A DNA stretch of 39,166 nucleotides, taken from assembly GCA_036264355.1 (NCBI GenBank), contig DATARD010000009.1, positions 1 through 39,166 on the forward strand, given 5' to 3'. Below, piece by piece: positions 32,020-39,166 of this stretch. Position 1 is the first letter of the stretch. Every line of letters begins with the position of its first letter. Below the pieces are notes generated by a model. That model saw only the letters and a program-made list of their open reading frames with translations. It made no database searches and was not told where the DNA came from. A program made the position numbers and the translations under genes. Source of the stretch: UBA5704 sp036264355. GTDB taxonomy: Bacteria > Acidobacteriota > Thermoanaerobaculia > Multivoradales > UBA5704.

Positions 32020-32781
32020 TCAGCTTCCGCCGATTGTGCGCCGCAGGCGCGCCAACTCCTCCTCCAGCGCTCGGCGCGCAATCGCCTCGGCGGCGGCTTT
32101 CTCCTCCGCCTGCCGCCGTGCAAGCGCCTCGGCGTCGGCTCTTTGTGCCTCGGCGTCGGCTCTTTGCTTCTCGGCTTCGGCTTTCTCATCGACCTCCTCC
32201 CGGCGGAGCAGGAGGGCGCCGGTCTTGGTGTCGGTGAGCCGCAACCGTTTTCCCTCGGCGCGGAAGAGGACGCCGAGGGTACGGCTTTCGAGGGCGCCGC
32301 CGGGGTTCGGGCGCACAGGCTCGTAGTGGCCCTTCGCCAAGCGGAAGCCTTGCAGCGGCGGGCTCAGGTATTCGCCGAACGGGTCGAACTGGAAGTACTC
32401 GGCGACGCCGAGCTGGGCGTAGGTCTTCCGCTTGTCCTTGTCCCTTTCGGCGGTGCTTTCCGAGGTTGTCTCAAGGACGAAGCAGGGGACCTTGCCACCC
32501 TCCTCCCAGAGCAGGTACTTGCGGCGTTGGACACCGCCGGGAAGCTTTGGCACGCCTTTGACCACGAAGCCATCCGGCGCCACCACGCCCCTGGGATCGC
32601 CCTTGCGGTAGAAGAGGAACATGTTGGCCCCCACGAAGACGTTTGGGTCGTTCCTGAACCGGCCGGCCAGGACCTCGAAGACGTAGATCATCTCTTCCAA
32701 ATGGACCGGTGATTCCGCCACAGGTTCGCCGTCAGAGTCGGGATAATAGGTTTCGTCTTCGCGGAGAGGGATCGCGTGCAT
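32020..32781 (-). CDS. Uma2 family (DUF820) putative restriction-endonuclease-fold nuclease
   Basis: The ATG at 32781 is preferred (AAAGGA about eight bases upstream), giving 253 residues; in-frame ATGs at 32790 and 32865 are alternatives. The central domain follows the Uma2 pattern: PDGFVVKGVPKL with an acidic residue, then FVLETTSESTAERDKDKRKTYAQLGVAEYFQFD, where the E-x-T and Lys positions correspond to the PD-(D/E)xK core. The C-terminal 60 residues are an Ala/Glu/Arg coiled coil ending ARLRRTIGGS. Uma2 proteins are common, often multicopy, presumed nucleases of unknown role. A degenerate partial copy follows downstream. Confidence 0.85.
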   Translation of the reverse strand: MHAIPLREDETYYPDSDGEPVAESPVHLEEMIYVFEVLAGRFRNDPNVFVGANMFLFYRKGDPRGVVAPDGFVVKGVPKLPGGVQRRKYLLWEEGGKVPCFVLETTSESTAERDKDKRKTYAQLGVAEYFQFDPFGEYLSPPLQGFRLAKGHYEPVRPNPGGALESRTLGVLFRAEGKRLRLTDTKTGALLLRREEVDEKAEAEKQRADAEAQRADAEALARRQAEEKAAAEAIARRALEEELARLRRTIGGS

Positions 32782-32918
32782 GCGTGCCATCCTTTCCCAC
32801 AGGGTTGCCGGATCAAACCACAGAAGCCCTGCGGAGGGCAATAGTCTCCTGGGAGATGGTACCATGAGGGCTCATCCCCGGCCTCTCCCCTCCACAACGC
32901 TCACTCCTCCACATCCCT

Positions 32919-33038
32919 ATGCCCGCCCCAGAGATCAAAGCCGTCGAAATGGTCCGCGCCATCCGCGACGCGCATTCGCTCTCCACGCCGCCCTCTCACA
33001 GAGCGAAGTTGCCCAGCTCGCGGTCTGACGGTCCGTAG
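32919..33038 (+). pseudogene. Possible remnant of a small antitoxin-like gene
   Basis: A 39-codon frame begins MPAPEIKAVEMVRAIRDAH, resembling the N-terminus of small helical antitoxin-type proteins (EMVRxIRD), then loses similarity. Another frame just after it reads ALHAALSQSEVAQLAV before a stop, as if a deletion or frameshift had split one gene. The 450-bp stretch 32782-33231 holds nothing else I recognise; it separates the Uma2 gene from the restriction locus. Confidence 0.25.
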
Positions 33039-33231
33039 AGACGGCCCAGACCTTCACCACAACCCTCTCCGAAACCATGGTCAGCGGGCCGTCTCAGCCT
33101 TGGCAGACCACCTCCGGCTCGATTTCCCGGGCACCGAAACGGCCACGCCCCACAACAGCTGAGCTGTGAAACGGCTGCCACCTTGCCTCAGTTCCGTCGA
33201 GCGTTCTGATGTAGCTTTCGACAACTCCTCG

Positions 33232-34860
33232 TTAGTCAGTATTACCCAACGGCAAAGGCGGCAGACCAAGCTCCTTCAGGAACACATTGTGCTTAGCCGT
33301 TGCGGTTCGGATATCGTTCTCAATACTGATTAGCTCGGCATGGGTAGCCTTCAGATCGATCTCTACTTCCGCTTGAGCGGTACTGACGTAGCGCGAGATG
33401 TTTAGGTTGTAATCGTTCTTGGCAATCTCCTTCAGCTCGACGCGCCGAGAATACCGCTCCTCCACCTTCCGGTGCTGGTATGTTTCGATAATCTTGGCAA
33501 TGTGTTCGTCCGTCAGTTGGTTCTGCCGCTTGCCTTTCACGAAGTGCTCCGCGGCGTTGATGAATAGCACGTCGTCCGGCTTCTTGCACTTCTTCAGCAC
33601 CAGGATGCAGACGGGGATTCCGGTGGAATAGAACAGGTTGGCTGGCAGCCCGATTACCGTGTCAATGTGCCCATCCTTCAGGAGCTTGGTACGGATGCGC
33701 TCTTCCGCACCGCCCCGGAACAGCACGCCGTGCGGCAGGATGATTGCCATCACGCCCTCGTCCTTCAGGTAGTGAAACCCGTGGAGCAGGAATGCGAAGT
33801 CGGCCGCGCTCTTTGGCGCCAGCCCGTAGCTCTTGAACCGCACATCCTCGCCCAGTGCCTCCGTCGGCTCCCAGCGGTAGCTGAACGGTGGGTTGGCGAC
33901 CACCGCGTCGAACTTCGGCATCTTCGCCGGGTTGGTCTCGCGGAGCATGTCCCAATCATTGATGAGCGTGTCGCCATGATAGATCTCGAATTCGGTGTCC
34001 TTCACCCCGTGCAGCAGCATGTTCATCCGCGCGAGGTTGTAGGTGGTGATGTTCTTCTCCTGGCCATAGATCTTCCCGATGCCGCGCGGCCCCATGCGCC
34101 TGCGCACGTTCAAGAGCAGCGAGCCCGAGCCGCAGGCAAAGTCTAGGACGCTCTCCAGCCGCTTCCGGGCGCCGGTCTTGGGCTCCTGGCTGTCGAGCGT
34201 GACGATCGCCGAGAGGATGTCCGAAATCCGCTGCGGCGTATAGAACTCGCCCGCCTTCTTGCCCGACCCGGCGGCGAACTGGCCGAGTAGGTACTCGTAC
34301 GCGTCCCCGAGCGTGTCGGTGCCATTGGAGAACTCCGCGAGACCTTCAGCAATTCGCGTGATGATCGCGCAGAGTCTGGCGTTACGCTCTGGGTACTGTC
34401 GCCCTAGCTTGTCCGAAGCGAGGTTGATCTCCGAGAACAGGCCCTCCAAGGCGCTCGCGAACGACTCGTTTTCGATGTACTTGAACCCAGCCTGAAGAGT
34501 AATGAGCAGTTCCGCGTTCTGCGTACGGGCCAGATGGGCGATGTTCGTCCATAGGTGCTCGGGCTTGATGACGTAATGCACCTTGCGCCGCATCTGCTTC
34601 TCGAACGCGGCCACATCGTCGGGGTTGTCCGCGTACCACACCGACAATGGCGTGCGCCCACCATTGCCGACGGCGTTCGGGTCGGGATAGTCCTTGCCAA
34701 GCTCACGCCTGGCCGCGGTCTCGTAATTGTCCGAAAGGTAGCGCAGGAACAGGAACGCGAGCATGTAGTCGCGGAAGTCGTCCGCGTTCATCGCCCCGCG
34801 CAACTGGTCGGCGATGTTCCAGAGGATTTTGCCGAGCTGCTTTTGATCACATTCGCTCAT
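33232..34860 (-). CDS. hsdM: Type I restriction-modification DNA methyltransferase subunit
   Basis: The protein has 542 residues, full length for HsdM. It has an N-terminal helical domain (QKQLGKILWNIADQLRG, LAFLFLRYLSDNYE), then the AdoMet-binding motif DFACGSGSLLL and the N6-adenine motif NPPF (VVANPPFSYRW), and further LPHGVLFRGGAEERIR and FYSTGIPVCILVL blocks typical of the family. With HsdS it modifies adenine in a bipartite target; with HsdR it forms the restriction complex. The start is 5 bp after the stop of the ATPase gene, so it is the last gene of the operon. The DNA is more A+T-rich than the preceding regions. Confidence 0.97.
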   Translation of the reverse strand: MSECDQKQLGKILWNIADQLRGAMNADDFRDYMLAFLFLRYLSDNYETAARRELGKDYPDPNAVGNGGRTPLSVWYADNPDDVAAFEKQMRRKVHYVIKPEHLWTNIAHLARTQNAELLITLQAGFKYIENESFASALEGLFSEINLASDKLGRQYPERNARLCAIITRIAEGLAEFSNGTDTLGDAYEYLLGQFAAGSGKKAGEFYTPQRISDILSAIVTLDSQEPKTGARKRLESVLDFACGSGSLLLNVRRRMGPRGIGKIYGQEKNITTYNLARMNMLLHGVKDTEFEIYHGDTLINDWDMLRETNPAKMPKFDAVVANPPFSYRWEPTEALGEDVRFKSYGLAPKSAADFAFLLHGFHYLKDEGVMAIILPHGVLFRGGAEERIRTKLLKDGHIDTVIGLPANLFYSTGIPVCILVLKKCKKPDDVLFINAAEHFVKGKRQNQLTDEHIAKIIETYQHRKVEERYSRRVELKEIAKNDYNLNISRYVSTAQAEVEIDLKATHAELISIENDIRTATAKHNVFLKELGLPPLPLGNTD

Positions 34861-34865
34861 ATTGG

Positions 34866-36059
34866 TTACTCGGTATCATCTGGTAGTAGGGCCGGGTTGA
34901 ACGGATGCCGCTCGATGAATCCACGAAGTATTGCAAGGAAATAATCTCGCGTCTGCTCTTGCATTTCTACCGGCTCGTACATCGAGTATTTCCCATGGCT
35001 CAGAATATCTAAGAAACGTTGATGCAGTATTCCTTCCGCGTCATCATCAGCCTTCTTGATACAACTAGAAAAATGGCTATAGCCATGGAAGAAGGCGGTC
35101 TTCTCCAAAATGCTCCGAAGAATGTTGAAATGGTACGTGCTAATCCTCTCGCCCTTGGCAAGCTCCCAAATCTCCGACAGAGCTGCGACGTGATAGAACT
35201 GTGGCGTGTCGCCCTGTTCCTCTATCAGCCGGTAGCCGTCAGTAGTACGGTCGCGCTTGAGGACGTACTGTTGGGGTTTGCCGCCGTGTGCCTTCAGCTC
35301 ATAGTGCAGGACATTGAAAAAGAGCGTATGGTGCGTCGAGACGACGGTCCGGACCGGCCGCTTCGCCTCTCGGTAAAGCTGTGCCAGGTGGTTCCCAACG
35401 ACTATCGCATTGTGCTCGTCGAGTGATGAGATAGGATCATCGATGAAGACGTGCTTGACCCACGCGTATGCCGGGTCACCGTCGAGTACAAGTTGGAGGA
35501 TTGCGAGGAAGAAACACCAGATGAAGATGTTCTCTTCTCCGCGCGAGATCTTGATCGGGACTGGGTCGCCGTTCAGTTCCCGCTCGCGGAAGAATGTTAC
35601 CGCCGGGCGGAGCGGGACGTGTCTGGTTTCTGGAGGTTCGGGCGGCCTTCGGCGGTCGTAGTCGATGTAAAAGTTGAAGTTGGCGTAACGCGCGAGCAAC
35701 TCGCCAATCTTCACTTCCAATTCCAGTTCCCGAAGCCCATTGAAAAACTTCGAGTGATCGTTGAGCTCCAGCACCTTTAAGCGATCCTTCACCAAATCGT
35801 TGTCCCAGGTGAAGAGATCTTCCGTGTACGCGTTGAAGTAAAGTGTATCCCGCTTTGTTGTCTCCCCGTTCTTGTCAGCAGTCTTACCGAGTTCACGGTA
35901 GGCGGCAGAGAGGCGCGTTTTTCCGGTGCTGTTGAATGCGTAGATCAGTACGAACGGACTCTTGTCCGGCTTCTTCTCGATCTTCTTGTCGAGGATGCCG
36001 CGGAGGTGCTCCGCGAGCGCAGGCAGGTCGCGGAATAATCTGTCGGCGGGGGCGGGCAT
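34866..36059 (-). CDS. PrrC/RloC-like ATPase, putative anticodon nuclease guarding the R-M system
   Basis: The protein has 397 residues, close to the 396 of E. coli PrrC. The ATPase part shows a P-loop AFNSTGKTRL (K47), an ABC-type signature ISRGEENIF (171-179) and a Walker B with a D-loop, VFIDDPISSLDE (D207, D208), followed by VVSTHHTLFF. The C-terminal 100 residues contain R315-SIL-E319 and a conserved-looking LSHGKYS (H355). An R-x3-E plus distal His is the proposed active site of PrrC/RloC anticodon nucleases, but the distance to His (40) differs from PrrC (36 from memory), so nuclease activity is a hypothesis. PrrC genes are embedded in type I R-M loci, as here between hsdS and hsdM, and cleave tRNA when phage disables the R-M system. 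The gene starts 3 bp after the hsdS stop. Confidence 0.8.
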   Translation of the reverse strand: MPAPADRLFRDLPALAEHLRGILDKKIEKKPDKSPFVLIYAFNSTGKTRLSAAYRELGKTADKNGETTKRDTLYFNAYTEDLFTWDNDLVKDRLKVLELNDHSKFFNGLRELELEVKIGELLARYANFNFYIDYDRRRPPEPPETRHVPLRPAVTFFRERELNGDPVPIKISRGEENIFIWCFFLAILQLVLDGDPAYAWVKHVFIDDPISSLDEHNAIVVGNHLAQLYREAKRPVRTVVSTHHTLFFNVLHYELKAHGGKPQQYVLKRDRTTDGYRLIEEQGDTPQFYHVAALSEIWELAKGERISTYHFNILRSILEKTAFFHGYSHFSSCIKKADDDAEGILHQRFLDILSHGKYSMYEPVEMQEQTRDYFLAILRGFIERHPFNPALLPDDTE

Positions 36060-36062
36060 AGC

Positions 36063-37310
36063 CTACACCTCCTCCGGTGACGGGAAAAGCTGCTGCATGA
36101 GGCCCTTCTTGTGGGCCCTAAGGCCGTCCAGTTTCCCAGACTGCGCGGTGATCAGGGCGTCGAGTGAGCAGAGACAGGCGGTGATTTTTTCCCTTTCTGC
36201 GGGATCATTCGGATAGTAAAACGGAAGCTCGCGAATGAGCGCTTGGCTCAGGTTCTCTTGTCCTCCGGGATTGCTCAAGGATCGCATCTCGTCGTAGCGC
36301 CCAGATAGGCTCAGGAAGGTGAACGCCGGATCGAATCCGTTGGCAGGCAGAATCGCTGCGCACGCTTGATTGGTGGCCGCTTCAATATCCAAGATCGCGA
36401 CCTTGCCCCGAGTCTGGCCCTGCCCGTACATGGCGACGAGAACAGTCCCCTTCGGGAACACTTTAGCGGCCGAGTTCCCTAAGCCCGCTTCGGTGATGAA
36501 CTCTTCTACTTCGCGAATTATGTTGAAGTCCACCAGCGAGGTTGTGATCCATGGGACAGTGCCACCCCAGTACTCCCTCTTCGTCCGATCCGGTGTGCCT
36601 CCACTCATCGTTTCGAATATCTCGCCAAGCGGCTCAGTGCCCCACGTCGCCCCGTACCGGAACTCGGGGAAGCGGAGGTGGGGGCGGGCTTGGCCTTCAC
36701 GGGGGAAGAGCTGTTGCATCAGCCCTTTCTTGTGTGCCCGTAACACCTCCAGCTTCCGCCCTTCGGCTGCGATCAGTTCGTCCAGCGACCTCAGGCAGTC
36801 AGCGATCTTTTGCTGCTCGGGGAGTTGCGGCGAGACAACATGAATCTGCGCGAACGCTGCAAATTTAAGATTCAGAGTGTCCTTGACGAGCCCCTGAGAG
36901 AAACGCCTGAACTGCTCAATCAGAGGCGATGTCTTGAAATAGTAAGAAAAAAATACCCCATAGGCATCTGCCGTTGGTTTGCAAACTGTATATGCAGGAC
37001 TCACCAGTCCTTCTTGCCCAACGTACGCGCTTCGGCCCTCCCACATCCTCATTGTGTTGTAGGCGACGTCGCCTGGAACAACTCTCAGATAATTCGACTT
37101 ATTGACACTGGAGTTATCTCTCCGGTTGGTTTCCTCTTGAGGAATTATGCCATTGTACGTCAGTGAAAGCAACGGAAGGTCCGTAATGCCCGTCTCTTGT
37201 CTTTCGGTGAACAACGTGCCCAATAGCTGGCGACGCCACTGCGGCCCGTCCCTGAACTCTGCAAACCGCAGCTTCGGCGTCAGCGTTTTGGGTTTGTCCT
37301 TCATCGTCAT
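36063..37310 (-). CDS. hsdS: Type I restriction-modification specificity subunit
   Basis: The protein has 415 residues with two target-recognition domains (about 15-165 and 225-370), each followed by a conserved helical spacer. The two spacers are near-repeats: EQQKIADCLRSLDELI with RAHKKGLMQQLFP, and EREKITACLCSLDALI with RAHKKGLMQQLFP. Each domain binds one half of a bipartite target; the two domains have different sequences, so the target is not symmetric. ATG at 37310 (a second at 37304). The recognition domains are more A+T-rich than the spacers, usual for genes that swap target domains. It starts 3 bp after the hsdR stop. Confidence 0.95.
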   Translation of the reverse strand: MTMKDKPKTLTPKLRFAEFRDGPQWRRQLLGTLFTERQETGITDLPLLSLTYNGIIPQEETNRRDNSSVNKSNYLRVVPGDVAYNTMRMWEGRSAYVGQEGLVSPAYTVCKPTADAYGVFFSYYFKTSPLIEQFRRFSQGLVKDTLNLKFAAFAQIHVVSPQLPEQQKIADCLRSLDELIAAEGRKLEVLRAHKKGLMQQLFPREGQARPHLRFPEFRYGATWGTEPLGEIFETMSGGTPDRTKREYWGGTVPWITTSLVDFNIIREVEEFITEAGLGNSAAKVFPKGTVLVAMYGQGQTRGKVAILDIEAATNQACAAILPANGFDPAFTFLSLSGRYDEMRSLSNPGGQENLSQALIRELPFYYPNDPAEREKITACLCSLDALITAQSGKLDGLRAHKKGLMQQLFPSPEEV

Positions 37311-37313
37311 GCC

Positions 37314-39166
37314 TCATCCCTCATACGCGCTAAGCCCTGAAATTTCCCGCCCGGCGGCGCGCTTCTTCAGTAGGGGGACGAGGTCAGCCATCAGGGCCAG
37401 CTCCTTCTCCGTGCGGGCGCGCCAGCCGAGATCGAGCGGAGCGAGCAGATCGTTGAGCTGCTCCGCGTTGAAGATCATCGGTGGTAGAAGGGTGCGGTCG
37501 ACGAACGCCTGCAACGCCTCGGCGGCGAGCCCGTGCTTCTGCGCCGTCGCAGCTACCTCCTTCGCGCCCCGCTCGGCCTTGAACCGCTGGTAGCCCTCGC
37601 GAACGGCCTTCTCGTCCAGCGGCCTCCCGGCCTCCAGCGAGCGGACGTATTCGGTAATCGCCTCGCGCTCGTCGAGGAACTTGGCATCCGACTCGATCAG
37701 CCCGATGAGCTGCTCGCGGCTCATCTCCTGCTTCTTGGGATCCTGCCCGGTGAAGCGGGCGATCAGGCCCATGATGTAGTCGTAATCGATCAGGGCCGAG
37801 GCGAAGAGGACGAATTCGAAATCGAGCTGATCGACCTCGTCGCTCGTCGTTCTCTGTCCGGCGCCGCCGGGCCTTTCGCGCTGTTCCCGCAGCCGCTGGG
37901 CGGTTTCGAGGTACTGGCCGCGGAATCCCTTGAGCTGCTCCTTCGGAAGCACCTGCTCGATGATCTCTTTGTCCTGCTCAGTAAGGTCGGTGTACTGGTC
38001 GAGCTGGGTCTGGAGCCGCTGCACTTCCTTGAACTGTTTGATGAATGCGGCGCGGGCATCGTCGCCCTTGAGGTTGGGCACGGCGTCGGGCTTTGCTTCG
38101 AGGCCCTGCGATTTCATGAATTCATTCAGCAGCCCGACTTGGGTCTTGAGCTTCTCGATGACCTTGTGGGCTATGTCGACGAGCCAGATTTCGCGCGCCG
38201 CGTCGGCCTTGACGCCGGAGAATAGGGCGATCGCCTCATCGACGGCGGCCTGCTGGCTTCGGAAGTCGAGGATATTGCCATAGGGTTTGGTGGCGTTGAG
38301 CACGCGGTTGGTGCGGCTGAACGCTTGGATCAGGCCGTGGTGCTTGAGGTTCTTGTCGACGTAGAGCGTGTTCAGGTACTTGCTGTCGAAGCCGGTCAGC
38401 AGGATGTCGACGACGATGGTCAGGTCGATCTTCTCGCGGCCCTTCTTCGGCAGATCGGCGTTGGGGAACTGCTGGTCTTTGATGCGCTTTTGAACGTCCT
38501 GATAGTAGAGGTCGAACTCGTTGATCGAATGGTTGGCGCCGAAGCGTTCGTTGAAGTCGGCAATGATCGCCTTGAGGGCCTTCTTCTTCTTTTCCGGCTC
38601 GGTCTTGTTGTCCTCGCGCTCCTGCGGCAGGTCTTCCTGCAACTGGCGAACGTCGGCACTCACGTCGCCGGGCGGGGAGAATACGGCAGCGATGTTGAGG
38701 GAGACGAGCTTGGGATCGGCCGCCTGCCGTTCTGCCTGCGCCTCCTTGAACAGCTCATAGTACTCGATGGCGTCGTTGATGGACGCGGTAGCGAGGATCG
38801 CGTTGAAGCGGCGATCACCTGTGGCGACGTCGTGCTTCTCGAGAATCGCATTGACGACAGCGCGCTTGGCGAGGATCTGACCAGGCCTGGGGGCGTTGTC
38901 ACCGGCGGGCTTGTAGTAGTCCACGTGGAAGCGAAGAACGTTCTGGTCTTCGATGGCGTGGGTGATTGTGTAAGCGTGCAGCTCGCGCTGGAAGACATCC
39001 TTGGTGGTCCACCACCTGCCCTCCTCCCCCTGGGCCTGCTTCTTTATGGCGTTGTCCTCGAAGATGGGCGTACCGGTGAAGCCGAAGAGCTGGGCCCGGG
39101 GAAAGAACTCCTTGATGGCCTTGTGATTCTCTCCGAACTGCGAGCGATGGCATTCGTCGAAGATGA
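37314..39166 (-). CDS. hsdR: Type I restriction endonuclease subunit HsdR, C-terminal part (5' end outside window)
   Basis: The frame is open from the window edge to the stop at 37314, at least 617 codons. The visible part starts inside the helicase: motif II IFDECHRSQFG, then FGFTGTPIF (motif III), then the second RecA-like domain with VVDILLTGFDSK and the motif VI block LIQAFSRTNRVLN. A helical C-terminal region of about 300 residues follows, which joins HsdR to the M2S core. The nuclease domain (upstream PD-ExK) lies outside the window. HsdR translocates and cuts unmodified DNA using ATP. It is the first visible gene of the hsdR-hsdS-ATPase-hsdM operon, all on the minus strand with gaps of 3-5 bp. 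Confidence 0.97.
   Translation of the reverse strand, partial: IFDECHRSQFGENHKAIKEFFPRAQLFGFTGTPIFEDNAIKKQAQGEEGRWWTTKDVFQRELHAYTITHAIEDQNVLRFHVDYYKPAGDNAPRPGQILAKRAVVNAILEKHDVATGDRRFNAILATASINDAIEYYELFKEAQAERQAADPKLVSLNIAAVFSPPGDVSADVRQLQEDLPQEREDNKTEPEKKKKALKAIIADFNERFGANHSINEFDLYYQDVQKRIKDQQFPNADLPKKGREKIDLTIVVDILLTGFDSKYLNTLYVDKNLKHHGLIQAFSRTNRVLNATKPYGNILDFRSQQAAVDEAIALFSGVKADAAREIWLVDIAHKVIEKLKTQVGLLNEFMKSQGLEAKPDAVPNLKGDDARAAFIKQFKEVQRLQTQLDQYTDLTEQDKEIIEQVLPKEQLKGFRGQYLETAQRLREQRERPGGAGQRTTSDEVDQLDFEFVLFASALIDYDYIMGLIARFTGQDPKKQEMSREQLIGLIESDAKFLDEREAITEYVRSLEAGRPLDEKAVREGYQRFKAERGAKEVAATAQKHGLAAEALQAFVDRTLLPPMIFNAEQLNDLLAPLDLGWRARTEKELALMADLVPLLKKRAAGREISGLSAYEG

Noticed and set aside
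32996..33181. Minus-strand frame between the Uma2 gene and hsdM
   Set aside because: No ribosome-binding site, Cys/Gly/Arg-rich without recognisable domain; more likely a chance frame in decayed DNA.

Overview
The window is high-G+C bacterial chromosome with tightly packed genes on both strands. No rRNA or tRNA was found, so the lineage is inferred from gene content. A membrane Ser/Thr kinase fused to a PD40 (TolB-like) propeller, a sortilin/BNR-repeat secreted protein of about 1070 residues, a secreted protein with 13 'ELWxTDGTxxGT' repeats, and several TPR proteins together suggest Acidobacteriota, perhaps a Thermoanaerobaculia-like member. That placement is an inference.

Layout. 1-5843: a secreted CXXCH cytochrome (cut by the window edge), a predicted 2-oxoglutarate/Fe(II) hydroxylase fused to a glycosyltransferase, a divergent styrene-monooxygenase-like flavoprotein and a small membrane protein. 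5948-6451: a two-part tandem array with 21-bp period. 6561-9638: icd and mdh in one minus-strand unit, followed by a DUF433/DUF5615 toxin-antitoxin pair whose toxin ends in a second copy of the mdh 3' end. 9775-10925: a small membrane protein behind a near-perfect sigma-54 promoter, cytidine deaminase and a small exported protein. 10999-17155: two large secreted repeat proteins, transcribed divergently. 17194-17580: a second 21-bp-period array. 17754-23085: an apparent operon of an uncharacterised protein, the kinase, an uncharacterised protein with a possible C-terminal HTH, and a short TPR protein. 23089-28167: an exported TPR protein with three AFQxxFG motifs, copA with a CsoR-like operator, csoR and an FAD amine-oxidase-type enzyme. 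28187-31704: a small HTH regulator facing two tandem modules, each made of a small exported peptide gene followed by a TPR protein gene. 31807-32781: a Uma2 nuclease gene and an internally deleted relative. 33232-39166: a type I restriction-modification locus (hsdR-hsdS-PrrC/RloC-like ATPase-hsdM), visibly more A+T-rich and probably horizontally acquired; hsdR is cut by the window edge.

The least explained structures are (i) the duplicated mdh tail flanking and fused to a toxin-antitoxin pair, (ii) the repeated exported-peptide/TPR modules beside an HTH gene, (iii) the hydroxylase-glycosyltransferase fusion, and (iv) two unrelated intergenic arrays that share an exact 21-bp period. Many long open frames antisense to real genes exist because of the high G+C content; these were not annotated.
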